DNA of 64,000 bases from contig NZ_BFAB01000003.1 in assembly GCF_003402475.1 (NCBI RefSeq), positions 62,001-126,000 of the forward strand, given 5' to 3'. Position 1 is the first letter of the stretch. Every line of letters begins with the position of its first letter. The DNA is from Mycobacterium sp. MFM001. GTDB taxonomy: Bacteria; Actinomycetota; Actinomycetes; Mycobacteriales; Mycobacteriaceae. Made by a program: the position numbers and the translations under genes. This document shows, one piece after another, positions 27,012-35,504 of this stretch. The notes below the pieces were generated by a model. That model had not been told where the DNA came from and did not search any database. It was given only the letters and a program-made list of their open reading frames with translations.

Positions 27012-27962
27012 ATGGGCACCGATCTCGTTGCCAGCGTTCCTGATCTGTCCGGAAAACTCGCCGTCGTCACCGGATCCAACAGCGGCCTGGGCTTCGGCCT
27101 GGCCCGCCGGCTCTCGGCGGCCGGCGCCGACGTCGTCATGGCGATCCGCAACCGCGCCAAGGGCGAGGCCGCCATCGACCAGATCCGCGCCACCGTGCCC
27201 GACGCCAAGCTGACCATCAAGCCCCTCGACCTGTCGTCGCTGACCAACGTCGCCGCCCTGGGTGAGCAGCTGAACTCCGAAGGCCGCCCGATCGACATCC
27301 TGATCAACAACGCCGGCGTGATGACCCCACCGCAACGCGACACCACCGCCGACGGATTCGAATTGCAGTTCGGCAGTAACCATCTCGGGCACTTCGCGCT
27401 CACCGCGCACCTACTCCCCTTGCTGCGCGCCGCCGGCAACGCACGCATCGTCTCACTGAGCAGCCTCGCCGCCCGCCAGGGCCGCATCCACTTCGACGAC
27501 CTGCAATTCGAGAAGTCCTACTCGCCCATGCAGGCCTACGGCCAATCGAAGCTGGCCGTGCTGATGTTCGCCCGCGAGTTGGACCGCCGCAGCCGCGACG
27601 CCGGCTGGGGCATCGTGTCCAACGCCGCGCACCCCGGCCTGACCAAGACCAACCTGCAGAGCAGCGGCCCCTCGCACGGCCGGGCCCAACCGTCGATCAT
27701 GGAACGGCTCTACAAGATCTCCTGGCGGCTGACCCCGTTTTTGTGGCAGGAGATCGACGAGGGCATCCTGCCTGCGCTGTATGCGGCGACCAATCCGCAG
27801 GCCGAGGGCGGCGCGTTCTACGGGCCGCACGGGATCTACGAGGCCGCCGGCGGCGGCGTGACAACAGCCAAGGTGCCTGCCCGTGCCCGCGACGACGCCG
27901 ATGCCCGGCGTCTGTGGGAGGCCTCCGAGCAGCTCACCGGAGTCAGCTATCCCGATGCGTGA
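27012..27962 (+). CDS. Short-chain dehydrogenase, retinol-dehydrogenase-like
   Basis: 316 residues from the ATG at 27012, eight bases after AAGGAG. Classical SDR signatures: [15 protein letters not shown] (residues ~19-33), LINNAGVM, and YGQSKLA for the Tyr/Lys pair, with SLSSLAA carrying the catalytic Ser. The longer-than-usual C-terminal extension is typical of the retinol-dehydrogenase/WWOX-like group found in mycobacteria; it corresponds to Rv2263. Substrate probably a lipid alcohol or ketone (inference). The stop overlaps the next gene by eight bases. Upstream 231 bases hold no gene I can support. Confidence 0.92.
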   Translation: MGTDLVASVPDLSGKLAVVTGSNSGLGFGLARRLSAAGADVVMAIRNRAKGEAAIDQIRATVPDAKLTIKPLDLSSLTNVAALGEQLNSEGRPIDILINNAGVMTPPQRDTTADGFELQFGSNHLGHFALTAHLLPLLRAAGNARIVSLSSLAARQGRIHFDDLQFEKSYSPMQAYGQSKLAVLMFARELDRRSRDAGWGIVSNAAHPGLTKTNLQSSGPSHGRAQPSIMERLYKISWRLTPFLWQEIDEGILPALYAATNPQAEGGAFYGPHGIYEAAGGGVTTAKVPARARDDADARRLWEASEQLTGVSYPDA

Positions 27963-29043
27963 GTCGAGCATCGTCGTCCGGCCCGAGCCGCAGGAAAGCG
28001 CGACCTACACTCCGTCGTCGCGACTGCAGGCCGCCGGGCTCGCGCCGGCCATCGCGCTGTTCGAGCAGGCCGCCGCGGAGGTACCGCTGGCAGCGCCGCC
28101 GCAACCCATCGTCATTGCCGACTACGGCGCGGCGACCGGCCACAATTCGCTGCTGCCGGTGTGCGCGGCAATAGCGACGATTCGCGGTCGCACTCGCCCC
28201 GAGCACGCCGTCCTTGTCACCCACACCGACTTGCCCGGCAACGATTTCACTGCGCTGTTTCGCACCCTGTCCGAGGATCCGGACAGCTATCTGCACAAGG
28301 ACGCGGCGAGCTTCGCCTCCGCGATCGGCCGGTCGTACTACGAGCAGATTCTGCCGTCGGGCAGCGTCACCCTGGGCTGGACGTCGTGGGCGACCATGTG
28401 GCTGAGTCGGACACCGACCGACCTACCGGACCACGTCCAGGTCGCCTACAGCAGCGACGACGCCGCCCGCGCCGCATATGACCACCAGGCCACCCAGGAC
28501 TGGCAGGCCTTCCTGGCGTTCCGCGGTCGCGAATTGTGCCTCGGCGGGCGGCTTGTGGTGCTGACGATGGCCGTCGGCGACGACGGCGAATTCGGCTACC
28601 GACCGTTGCTCGACGCGATCGTGGCCGCACTGGACGATCAACACCGCGACGGCCTCTTGAGCGCGGAAGAGTTGCGGCGCATGACAATTCCGGCATTCGC
28701 GCGCGCCGAGAAGGACTTTCGCGCGCCGTTCGCACCCAAGGGCCGCTTCGAGGGCCTGTCGATCGAGCACCTGGAAGTGTTCGACGCCGAGGACCGGTTC
28801 TGGGCCCAATTCCTTGTCGACCACGACGCCGCCGCGTTCGGCGCACAGTGGGCGGCATTCGCAAAGACTGCGGTGTTTCCCTCGCTGGCCGCCTGGCTCG
28901 ACGGCGGCCCCGGCGACCCGCGCGCCGCCGAGTTCGTCGACCATCTCGAAGCCGCGGTCGCCGAGCGGCTGTCGGGCGCCCCGGCGCCGATGCAGATTCC
29001 GCTCGCCTCCGTGGTGCTGGTCAAACACGGACGATCGCACTGA
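27955..29043 (+). CDS. SABATH-type SAM-dependent carboxyl methyltransferase
   Basis: 362 residues from the ATG at 27955, which overlaps the SDR stop by eight bases. The layout matches the SABATH family known from plant salicylate and jasmonate methyltransferases: [16 protein letters not shown] replaces the plant ADLGCSSGPNT at the SAM site, [10 protein letters not shown] matches the plant [29 protein letters not shown] precedes MWLSRTP, equivalent to the plant LHWLS-x-x-P, and GGRLVV is present. These enzymes methylate carboxyl groups of small acids. The pairing with an SDR suggests oxidation followed by methyl-ester formation of a small or fatty acid, which is inference. Confidence 0.82.
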   Translation: MRESSIVVRPEPQESATYTPSSRLQAAGLAPAIALFEQAAAEVPLAAPPQPIVIADYGAATGHNSLLPVCAAIATIRGRTRPEHAVLVTHTDLPGNDFTALFRTLSEDPDSYLHKDAASFASAIGRSYYEQILPSGSVTLGWTSWATMWLSRTPTDLPDHVQVAYSSDDAARAAYDHQATQDWQAFLAFRGRELCLGGRLVVLTMAVGDDGEFGYRPLLDAIVAALDDQHRDGLLSAEELRRMTIPAFARAEKDFRAPFAPKGRFEGLSIEHLEVFDAEDRFWAQFLVDHDAAAFGAQWAAFAKTAVFPSLAAWLDGGPGDPRAAEFVDHLEAAVAERLSGAPAPMQIPLASVVLVKHGRSH

Positions 29044-29088
29044 TCAAAGCGTTTCAAAGCGCCTGCGCAGCGGGTAATAGTCCGGGTT

Positions 29089-29376
29089 ATGGATGCTCAG
29101 GATGAGGAACAAACCGGTGGGGAAGACCGCGGCGCCAACCAACAGCAGAGCGAGGCCCCCGAGGTCACCGATGAACACAAGGAAAAGGCCGCCGAAATGC
29201 GGAAGTCCTACGACGACCAGCGCCCGACGGCGGTGATGCCCGGAACCGACCGGACGATCACCGGGACCGCCGTCAACGAGTGGCTGGACGACGAGGGCAA
29301 CCCGAAATTCGGTGACCCCGACGAGAAACCACACGCCGACGACAATCCGCCCGAAACGCAGGAGCCACCCGACTAA
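29089..29376 (+). CDS. Small acidic conserved hypothetical protein
   Basis: 95 residues from an ATG, very rich in Asp, Glu, Gln and Pro and probably disordered at both ends. The middle, RPTAVMPGTDRTITGTAVNEW, looks like a short ordered motif I associate with a conserved mycobacterial protein, but no function is known. No signal peptide or membrane segment. It is convergent with the Hsp70-like gene, the stops being six bases apart. Confidence 0.72.
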   Translation: MDAQDEEQTGGEDRGANQQQSEAPEVTDEHKEKAAEMRKSYDDQRPTAVMPGTDRTITGTAVNEWLDDEGNPKFGDPDEKPHADDNPPETQEPPD

Positions 29377-29381
29377 CCGGA

Positions 29382-31166
29382 CTAGCCGCCCGGCGGCGCC
29401 GGCTGTGGCTGGAACCGCGGGATGCCCGGGATCCGCGGGATTGTCGGCACCACCGGCGCCTGTGTGGTGGTAGGCGCCCGTGTGGTGGTCTCCTGCGTGG
29501 TAGTTGTCGGCGCCTGAGTGGTTGTCGTCGGTGCGGTGGTGGTCGTGGTAGTGGGCGCCTCGGTCGTGGTCGACGACGGCGGTGCGGTCGACGACGGGGA
29601 TTCGCTGCTTGGCGACTGGGTGTCCGTGGGCGACGACGGGGCCTGGCTTTCGGTGCCGGGCGCGGACGTTCCCGGGGCCGGCGTGGTGCTCACGCTGGGC
29701 GCCGGGGCGATCGGTCCGCCGCCGGAGGTGTGGCGCATCGCGATCATCACGGCGGCGATGATCGCCAGCACCACCAGCGCGGTGCCGATGACGACTACCG
29801 CCGGCCGGCGATACCACGGCACCGCGGGCGGGCGGGTGTCGACGGCCCGCTCGTCGCGGTCGAGGGTCGGCTGCGGGCGGGCGGACGTCGTTCCGGTGGT
29901 GGCCGCCGGGTATTCGCCGGTGCGCAGCGGCATGATGCCGGAGTCGTCGTCGGCCTCCGACCAGGCCAGCGCCGGTTCGGGGCTGGGCTCCGGCGCGATC
30001 TCGGCCATCGTGGTGGCTTCGACGACCGGTCCCGCCTGCGTGGCGGCCGGCGCCAGCGCGGTCGCGCTGTTGTCGGCCGGGCCGCGCACAGCCTGCAGCG
30101 CCGCACCGATGGCAGCGGTCATGTGCGGCCGCGGGGTGGTGATGACCGGTACCCGCAGGTGCTCGGACAGCGTCGTGGTGATCACCGGGATGCCGGCCCC
30201 GCCACCCACCGAAGCGACTGCGGCCAATTCACGAATGCCGTTGCGCTGCAACGCTTCCTGAACAACAGCGATGAACCCGGCCAACGGCCGGCGGATCGCC
30301 TCGTCGAGTTCGGTTCGGGTGACGCGGACATCGCCGCGATACCCGGGCAGCTCAGCAGTCAGGGTGGTCGCCGTGGTCGACGACAGTTCCTCTTTGGCGC
30401 GTTGGCACGCGCCACGCAACCGGGTGAACGAACCGATCGCCGAAGTGGCCCCTGTGTCGACCGCGCCGGCCGACGACAGATCCGCCATCACACGGGCCAG
30501 CAGCGCCTGGTCGATCCGGTCGCCGGAGAAATCGGTGTGCCGCACCGTAGGTGCGACGGGCTGATGGCCGGCGGCGTCGACCAGGGTGAGGCTGGTGCCG
30601 CTGCCGCCGAAATCGCACAGCGCGATGATGCCCCGGGTCGGCAGCCCGGGATTGTTCTGCAGGGCGGTCAACGCGGCCGTGGAATCTGGCAGCAGCGCGA
30701 CCCCGTCGCCCGACCATTCGGGCACCCGGCTCACGGCGGCGTCCAGTGCACCCACCGCCGCGTGTCCCCAGTGGGCCGGATGGGTGACCGCGACTGCGTC
30801 CGGCAGGGCCCGCCCGTCGGTCGCTGTGTAGGCCAGTGCCCGCAACGCGTCGGCGAGCAGCGTCTCGCTGCGGTGCGTCGAGCCGTCGGACGCGACGATG
30901 CCGGCCGGGTCGCCCACCCGGTCGACGAAGTCGGTGATCACCAGCCCGGGCTCGGTCAGCTTCGGGTTCTCCGACGGCACACCGACTTCGGGTGGCCGCT
31001 GCCGATACAGGGTCAGCACCGGCTTGCGGGTCACCGCGCGACTTGCGGTGACGGCAGCGAGGGTGGTGGCCCCTACTGAAAGCCCTAGCGCCGATCGCAA
31101 GCGCGGCGGAGCCGGGCGCAGCGGGTCGGCGCGCGACAACCCTGCCTGCCGTTCTGCGTCTGCCAT
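29382..31166 (-). CDS. Hsp70-fold membrane protein with Thr/Pro-rich exterior tail
   Basis: 594 residues. The N-terminal ~370 residues have the actin/Hsp70 ATPase layout: LGLSVGATTLAAV for phosphate loop 1, LCDFGGSGTSLTLVD for phosphate loop 2, and SVGGGAGIPVI for the adenosine motif. No substrate-binding domain follows. Instead a ~60-residue linker leads to one membrane helix (VVVIGTALVVLAIIAAVMIA, about 465-484) and then about 100 residues of Pro, Ser and Thr, including runs of Thr. The tail would lie outside the membrane. It matches the proline-rich Rv2264c. A sensor or cell-wall-associated role is possible; the ligand and partner are unknown. Confidence 0.85.
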   Translation of the reverse strand: MADAERQAGLSRADPLRPAPPRLRSALGLSVGATTLAAVTASRAVTRKPVLTLYRQRPPEVGVPSENPKLTEPGLVITDFVDRVGDPAGIVASDGSTHRSETLLADALRALAYTATDGRALPDAVAVTHPAHWGHAAVGALDAAVSRVPEWSGDGVALLPDSTAALTALQNNPGLPTRGIIALCDFGGSGTSLTLVDAAGHQPVAPTVRHTDFSGDRIDQALLARVMADLSSAGAVDTGATSAIGSFTRLRGACQRAKEELSSTTATTLTAELPGYRGDVRVTRTELDEAIRRPLAGFIAVVQEALQRNGIRELAAVASVGGGAGIPVITTTLSEHLRVPVITTPRPHMTAAIGAALQAVRGPADNSATALAPAATQAGPVVEATTMAEIAPEPSPEPALAWSEADDDSGIMPLRTGEYPAATTGTTSARPQPTLDRDERAVDTRPPAVPWYRRPAVVVIGTALVVLAIIAAVMIAMRHTSGGGPIAPAPSVSTTPAPGTSAPGTESQAPSSPTDTQSPSSESPSSTAPPSSTTTEAPTTTTTTAPTTTTQAPTTTTQETTTRAPTTTQAPVVPTIPRIPGIPRFQPQPAPPGG

Positions 31167-31217
31167 GTCGTCCTCCCACGGCGTACGCCCCGCACGCCGG
31201 GAACTAATGTAACGGGC

Positions 31218-32291
31218 TTAGCGGATGGTGCCCGCCCCGGCGATCAGCGGCAGATCCAGCGCGGTCACCCAGCCCGGGGACAACTCGTTGACGGCGGGCA
31301 CCGCGTTGAGTGCCCGCATCCCGGTGGCCAAACATCCGGCGGCGGCCGCGTCGCGCCCGGAGCCGTCGGTGAACCGAAATGCCGTCTCCTGGAAGATGCT
31401 TGGCGTTCCCTCGATGTCGACGCGGTAGACGTCGTCCTTGGTGCCCGAGGGCCAGTCCGGTGCCGCGTCGTGGCCGATCCGGTTGACGTGTTCGAGTTGG
31501 ATGCGCGTCTTGCCTTGGTAGATGCCGTTGATGGTGAACCGCACCGCAGCGACGTGTCCGGGCTGGATGACGCCCTTGGCGGTCTTGCGTTCGGTGGGCG
31601 TCACCCACTTGTCCCAGGTGGTGGTGATCTCGTCGAGCATGATGCCGGCGGCGTGCGCGATCATCGGGACGGTGGCGCCCCAGGCGAAGATCAGCACGTC
31701 GCGGTTTTCCAGCACGGGCCGGAACTCGGGCTCGCGGCCGATGCCCATCTCGTTTTCGTAGTCGCCGGTGTAGTTGGTGTAGTCGAGCAGCTCGGAGGCC
31801 CGCACCGTGCGTACTTCGGAGCAGACGCCCATCAGCGTCATCGGGAACAGGTCGTTGGCGAAACCGGGGTCGATGCCGGTGGTGAAGCACGACGACTCCC
31901 CCAGCTCGCACGCCTCGGTGATCGGCTGGATCCAGTTGGGCGGGTTCAGGTGCATGGTCGGCCACACCCAGGGCGTCATCGCGGTGGAGCAGACGTCGAT
32001 GCCGGCGCGCAGGAATCGCGTCATCAGCGCGATGTTGTCCTCGGCGTGCGCGGCGGTCGGCCCGTAGTGGACCAGCGCATCCGGTTTGAGCGCGATCAAC
32101 GCGTCGACGTCGTCGGTGGCGGTGATGCCGACCGGCTCGGGTAACCCGCAGATGTCGCCGACGTCGCGGCCGACCTTGGCCGGGTTGCTGACGCCGACAC
32201 CGACCAACTCGAACAGCGGATGCTTGACGATCTCGGCGATCACCATCTTGCCGACGAAGCCAGTACCCCAGACCACGACGCGTTTGGACAT
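31218..32291 (-). CDS. DapB-like NAD(P)-binding oxidoreductase
   Basis: 357 residues from the ATG at 32291 (a GTG immediately before it at 32294 is also possible). The N terminus is a Rossmann fold, VVVWGTGFVGKMVIAEI, followed by DICGLPEPVGI and ALVHYGPT, resembling dihydrodipicolinate-reductase-like and 2,4-diaminopentanoate-dehydrogenase-like proteins. These mycobacterial proteins are usually annotated only as dihydrodipicolinate reductase-like; this is not the lysine-pathway DapB, which is shorter and has a different catalytic motif. The substrate is unknown. It is divergent from the MmpS-like gene over 236 bases containing a palindrome. Confidence 0.8.
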   Translation of the reverse strand: MSKRVVVWGTGFVGKMVIAEIVKHPLFELVGVGVSNPAKVGRDVGDICGLPEPVGITATDDVDALIALKPDALVHYGPTAAHAEDNIALMTRFLRAGIDVCSTAMTPWVWPTMHLNPPNWIQPITEACELGESSCFTTGIDPGFANDLFPMTLMGVCSEVRTVRASELLDYTNYTGDYENEMGIGREPEFRPVLENRDVLIFAWGATVPMIAHAAGIMLDEITTTWDKWVTPTERKTAKGVIQPGHVAAVRFTINGIYQGKTRIQLEHVNRIGHDAAPDWPSGTKDDVYRVDIEGTPSIFQETAFRFTDGSGRDAAAAGCLATGMRALNAVPAVNELSPGWVTALDLPLIAGAGTIR

Positions 32292-32375
32292 CACGCCACC
32301 CTATCGCTCGCTGCGAAGCCCGTGGCAAACGCGCTCTGCGCCAAGGTTTTTAACGCCACCCCGGGAAATTTCACA

Positions 32376-32393
32376 CGCATGCAATAGCATGCG
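32376..32393. promoter_or_regulatory. Palindrome CGCATGC-AATA-GCATGCG
   Basis: Perfect 7-base arms (32376-32382 and 32387-32393) around AATA, in the 236-base gap between the divergent DapB-like and MmpS-like genes. It lies 85 bases from one start and 135 from the other. It has the form of a TetR- or Fur-type operator, but no regulator gene is adjacent. Confidence 0.45.
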
Positions 32394-32527
32394 ACGATCA
32401 CGAGGTCATAACGAAAAGCTCGCGTTTCTATCACGATCGTTCGTTCCCCGCCCGTCGCCTTTCGCCGTCAATACGCTCCCGGTATCTGCGGTCTTTGCCG
32501 GTTTTTCGTCGCGAAAGGGGCCTGAAG

Positions 32528-32899
32528 ATGCCGAGCACACATTGCGTTCCCCTGCACCGCGGCCGGATCTTCGCGGCTGTCCTCATGACGTTGGCCACCA
32601 CCGCCGGAATCAGCGGTATCAGCGCAGCCAACGCACTCCCGACGCTGCCAAAGGTTCGCTACCAGATCAGCGGTCCGCCTGTGGCCGAATACATCTCGTA
32701 TCAGGCGGACGACGGTCAGCATCAGGAGGCCAACGTCAAGTTGCCCTGGTCGAAGCAGTTCACCGCGTTCGGCACCGAAGTGTTCGTGATCAGCGCGCAG
32801 GGACCGGGCGCAATCACCTGCACGATTTCACTGGACGGCAAGGTGGTCAGCAGCGCGACTGCGCACGGGCAGCCCGCGAGAACCGTCTGCACGCAATAG
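32528..32899 (+). CDS. Secreted MmpS-domain-like protein without an MmpL partner
   Basis: 123 residues from the ATG at 32528, preceded by AAGGGG. A signal sequence covers about the first 40 residues (hydrophobic FAAVLMTLATTAGISGISAA). The rest resembles the periplasmic domain of MmpS proteins: VRYQISGPPVAEYISYQAD, then LPWSKQFTAFG, and near the end CTISLDGKVVSS with a second Cys, so a C-x(~23)-C disulfide is likely. Classical MmpS proteins are anchored and encoded next to an MmpL transporter; none is near. It may be a free periplasmic variant. Confidence 0.75.
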   Translation: MPSTHCVPLHRGRIFAAVLMTLATTAGISGISAANALPTLPKVRYQISGPPVAEYISYQADDGQHQEANVKLPWSKQFTAFGTEVFVISAQGPGAITCTISLDGKVVSSATAHGQPARTVCTQ

Positions 32900-32926
32900 G
32901 ACGAGCGAGCGGGCCATACTCGGTGA

Positions 32927-33148
32927 ATGGCTTTCACAGTGTGGCTCGGTGGCGACCAGGGCGCCGCCGACTGCGGCGACGGCGACACGTATGAGTTCCT
33001 GACCGGCGGCGTGCTCGGTGTGCACTATGCGAAGCCGGGCCAGTGGTCCGACTACTACCCGCCCGGCGCCTGGACGCGCGTCGCGGCCGAGCCCAATCAT
33101 CGTCCCGGCGAGCCGCAGGACCGGTCGATCGGGCCGGACTTCGAATAG
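32927..33148 (+). CDS. Small hypothetical protein
   Basis: 73 residues from an ATG, 27 bases after the MmpS-like gene. Rich in Gly, Asp, Tyr and Trp, with VHYAKPGQWSDYYPPGAW in the middle and no signal peptide. Codon positions look like the neighbours. I do not recognise a domain, and it could be a small cytoplasmic protein cotranscribed with its neighbours. Real-gene status rests on the start context and spacing only. Confidence 0.55.
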   Translation: MAFTVWLGGDQGAADCGDGDTYEFLTGGVLGVHYAKPGQWSDYYPPGAWTRVAAEPNHRPGEPQDRSIGPDFE

Positions 33149-33167
33149 GCGCCGTCGGCGCCCGAAG

Positions 33168-33608
33168 ATGGTTAATATCCTGCGGGTGAAGACATTGGCT
33201 CTCGGCGTGGCGCTCACCTCGGTCGCGGTGGCCCTCGCCCCGGTCTCGCGGGCCGAGATGCTGGTCGGAAACTACGCGGTGCACACACCGCGCGATCCCG
33301 GCCACGCATGGATCTGGGCGGTCCGCCCCTGTAATACACCCGAGTGCGTGCACGTCCAGGCGATACCGCAGCCCAACGGGCAGGCAGCCCCCTACGACGG
33401 GGACGCGCACCTTGCTAACGGCCGGTACACGATGAGCGTCGACGTTCCTGATGGCGTGCGCTGCGTGGTGTACTTCCTTCCTTCGCACGACACCTACTCC
33501 TGGGATGCCGCGACGCTGACCGGCTCGGTGGAGTCCAGCTACGACTCGAGCTGCGGTGGCGGCCCGGGCGGCACGGAGTCCTACCCGTTCAGCCTGGTTC
33601 GCTGGTAG
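33168..33608 (+). CDS. Small secreted protein of unknown function
   Basis: 146 residues from the ATG at 33168, or 140 from a GTG at 33186. An N-terminal signal peptide runs to about residue 29, with cleavage likely near SRAE. The mature part has five cysteines (PCNTPEC, GVRCVV and SSCGG among them) and aromatic residues, consistent with a beta-rich exported domain stabilised by disulfides. No known family is recognised, though similar small secreted proteins are common in mycobacteria. Its 3' end overlaps the opposite-strand membrane-protein gene by 28 bases. Confidence 0.75.
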   Translation: MVNILRVKTLALGVALTSVAVALAPVSRAEMLVGNYAVHTPRDPGHAWIWAVRPCNTPECVHVQAIPQPNGQAAPYDGDAHLANGRYTMSVDVPDGVRCVVYFLPSHDTYSWDAATLTGSVESSYDSSCGGGPGGTESYPFSLVRW

Positions 33609-33922
33609 CTGCGACGCGCCGGCGCTTGATTGCAGACCCACAGCACTGGATTGAGTTCACCGAGGTCGACCGCCGGATACTCGCCGTAGACGCCGGCCGG
33701 ATTGCCCTGCAGGACTTGAGCGTGCTGGCGATCGGCCCTGGCGCACAACGCATCCCGAGTAGCGCGCCGGGCGGCGGCAACCTCGTTGTGGTGTTCGACG
33801 ACCCGCTTGCCGATCTTGATAGCCAGGTATACGACAACGCCCAGCACGATGAACGGCCACACCACCTGTAGCACCGCAACGACGAGCGCCACTGCGAACA
33901 ACCAGCCGATGAGTTGCGCCAT
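33581..33922 (-). CDS. Small membrane-anchored protein
   Basis: 113 residues from the ATG at 33922, which follows GAGGAGGAC. One long or two short membrane helices fill residues 3-41 (QLIGWLFAVALVVAVLQVVW, then IVLGVVVYLAIKI). The remainder is soluble, with a basic helical part (EVAAARRATRDALCARADRQ) and NPAGVYGEYPAVDLGELN at the C terminus. This looks like a known conserved mycobacterial hypothetical, but the role is unclear. It lies 50 bases downstream of the first polytopic membrane protein gene in the same direction and may be cotranscribed with it. Confidence 0.75.
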   Translation of the reverse strand: MAQLIGWLFAVALVVAVLQVVWPFIVLGVVVYLAIKIGKRVVEHHNEVAAARRATRDALCARADRQHAQVLQGNPAGVYGEYPAVDLGELNPVLWVCNQAPARRSYQRTRLNG

Positions 33923-33972
33923 GGCCGGTCCTCCTCTCGTCAACTGCGAGAGTAGGACTGGGCACCGACAAG

Positions 33973-34692
33973 TCAGTCGGAGAAGATTTCGCGGTTGACC
34001 GTGTGCAGGTACGGGATGGCCAGGAACGGCGTGATGTAGAAGATGTCGTAGAGCCACCACCCGACGACCGGAAGCACTACCCCGGCGAATCGCACGTCGG
34101 CGTACATCGTCATGTTGAACACGTAGCCGATCCAGATCACCGCACCCATCCAGCAGGTGATGATCATCCACTGGTGGCCCCACCGCTTCATCTGCAGGAA
34201 TCCGATCGCCGCGGCGATGCGCATCGTGAACACCGTGAGGATCAGCCCTACCTCCCAGCCCTTTTCACCGGGGCCGGCCGCACCGCCGATCCATAACTCG
34301 TTGTAGTGCCAGAAGTAGCCGGCGTCGAAGAAGTTGCCCCAGGCGGTCAGAATCACCCGGGTCAACAGTGCATGGTTGGCGATCAGGTCGATCGACCAGC
34401 CCAGCGTATTGAGCCCGGCGTCGAGGATGATCAGGTAGCCGAGCACGGTCACCATCACCGGCCGGACGGACAGGCCGGATTGCTGAGCACGCCGCTGCAG
34501 CCACACTCCGCGCAGGAACAGCGGTAAGCCGACGAAGCCGATGATCATCGTGCCCATCAACAGCGTGCCGGCGATCAGCCATCGGTCGGCCTGCCGCTGG
34601 GCCAGCCGAGACTCTTCCACCTGCTCGTCGTAGCCCAGTCCGTCGCGCGACGCCTCGTCGCCGTGCCGCAGGTTGAACGTCGGCAGATTCAC
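33973..34692 (-). CDS. Polytopic membrane protein, copy 1, unknown function
   Basis: 239 residues from the GTG at 34692, chosen because AAAGG lies just upstream and the N terminus then matches copy 2 (VNLP versus VNVP). The open frame also reaches a TTG at 34728. About six membrane helices are predicted from residue 40 on. Polar residues conserved between the copies sit in or near the membrane: [19 protein letters not shown] and the C-terminal [10 protein letters not shown]. Copy 2 at 38055-38753 is about four-fifths identical by eye from residue ~40 onward, while the N termini differ. I do not recognise the family; it does not match NorE/CoxIII, PmoC or AveC-type proteins as I recall them. 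It is divergent from the TetR gene at 34871. Confidence 0.85.
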   Translation of the reverse strand: MNLPTFNLRHGDEASRDGLGYDEQVEESRLAQRQADRWLIAGTLLMGTMIIGFVGLPLFLRGVWLQRRAQQSGLSVRPVMVTVLGYLIILDAGLNTLGWSIDLIANHALLTRVILTAWGNFFDAGYFWHYNELWIGGAAGPGEKGWEVGLILTVFTMRIAAAIGFLQMKRWGHQWMIITCWMGAVIWIGYVFNMTMYADVRFAGVVLPVVGWWLYDIFYITPFLAIPYLHTVNREIFSD

Positions 34693-34729
34693 CGTGCCTT
34701 TGTAGCGCTCCGACGGCGCGCATGTCAAT

Positions 34730-34743
34730 GACTCTAATCAGTG
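34730..34743. promoter_or_regulatory. Operator-like motif, copy 1 (GACTCTAATCAGTG)
   Basis: One of two near-identical 14-base motifs in the divergent gap; they share GACT-N2-AATCAGT. This copy lies about 40 bases before the start of copy 1 of the membrane protein. See the second copy at 34835-34848. Confidence 0.55.
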
Positions 34744-34834
34744 AATATAGCCAAGCAGTGCCACTGCTTCACGTTAGATCGTTGTATAACAGGGCTCCTC
34801 ATGCGCATACAAACTCTTCTTCAGCGCGCCCGTT

Positions 34835-34848
34835 GACTTCAATCAGTC
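34835..34848. promoter_or_regulatory. Operator-like motif, copy 2 (GACTTCAATCAGTC)
   Basis: A dyad with GACT and AGTC arms around six bases, 22 bases before the TetR start. It overlaps a TTGACT (34833-34838) that could be a -35 element. The matching motif at 34730-34743 faces the divergent membrane-protein gene. One regulator, most simply the adjacent TetR, could therefore control both directions. Confidence 0.6.
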
Positions 34849-34870
34849 AGTAGGTTAGAAAGGTCGCACG

Positions 34871-35479
34871 ATGACACGAGTGCAGGACAAGCCGTCCGGC
34901 CGTGAGGCGCAGCGGCTGCAGACGCGGCAGCGCATCCTTGGCGCGGCGGTTGCCGAGTTCAAGCGGTCCGGCCTCGCCGGCGCGGACGTCGGCGCAATCG
35001 TGTCGGCCGCGGGCGTAGCGCACGGCACCTTCTTCTTCCACTTCCCCACCAAGGAACATGTGCTCCTTGAGGTGGAGGCCCGCGAAGAAGCCCGGATGGC
35101 AACCGAATTGGCCCGCTACCTCGACAAACCACACGACCTGGCCGCGACGCTGACCGAAGTGGTGCGGCTGGTCGCGGGGCTGGAGAAACGCCTCGGCGAT
35201 CTTTTGTTCAAAGACTTTCTGGCGCTGCACTTCTCGTCGACCCGACCACCCAACGAGGAGTGGAGCGACCACCCGTTGATCGTGCTGGTGGTCGCCGAGA
35301 TCGAGCGTGCCCGTGACCGTGGCGAGACCTATCCCGAGGTGGATGCCTTCAGCAGCGCGGTGTTCTTCCTGCTCGGCCTCTACGCGGTGCTGACCACCAC
35401 TCACCACATGACATCAATTCGCGACGACCTGCTCGAAAAGTTCGTCGCCACCACCCTTCGCGGGCTTGAAGCGCGTTAA
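34871..35479 (+). CDS. TetR-family regulator heading the NorD/NorQ operon
   Basis: 202 residues. HTH region: TRQRILGAAVAEFKRSGLAGAD, then VGAIVSAAGVAHGTFFFHF at about residues 40-58. The C-terminal domain is helical with no ligand clue. It is the first gene of a run in one direction (mini-protein, VWA, AAA, mini-protein, membrane protein, single-pass protein) and is divergent from the first copy of the membrane protein. Paired motifs at 34730 and 34835 make it the likely regulator of both units. Confidence 0.9.
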   Translation: MTRVQDKPSGREAQRLQTRQRILGAAVAEFKRSGLAGADVGAIVSAAGVAHGTFFFHFPTKEHVLLEVEAREEARMATELARYLDKPHDLAATLTEVVRLVAGLEKRLGDLLFKDFLALHFSSTRPPNEEWSDHPLIVLVVAEIERARDRGETYPEVDAFSSAVFFLLGLYAVLTTTHHMTSIRDDLLEKFVATTLRGLEAR

Positions 35480-35504
35480 CCGATCGAAATATGGAGGTCT
35501 GGTC

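Noticed and set aside
29400..29720. Apparent tandem repeats of Thr/Pro-type codons (runs such as GTGGT and GTGGTGGT).
   Set aside because: They encode the low-complexity tail of the Hsp70-like gene and are irregular; not an independent repeat array.
31218..32291. Lysine-pathway dihydrodipicolinate reductase (DapB).
   Set aside because: Longer than DapB (357 residues versus about 245), and the DapB active-site motif was not found; only the Rossmann part is similar.
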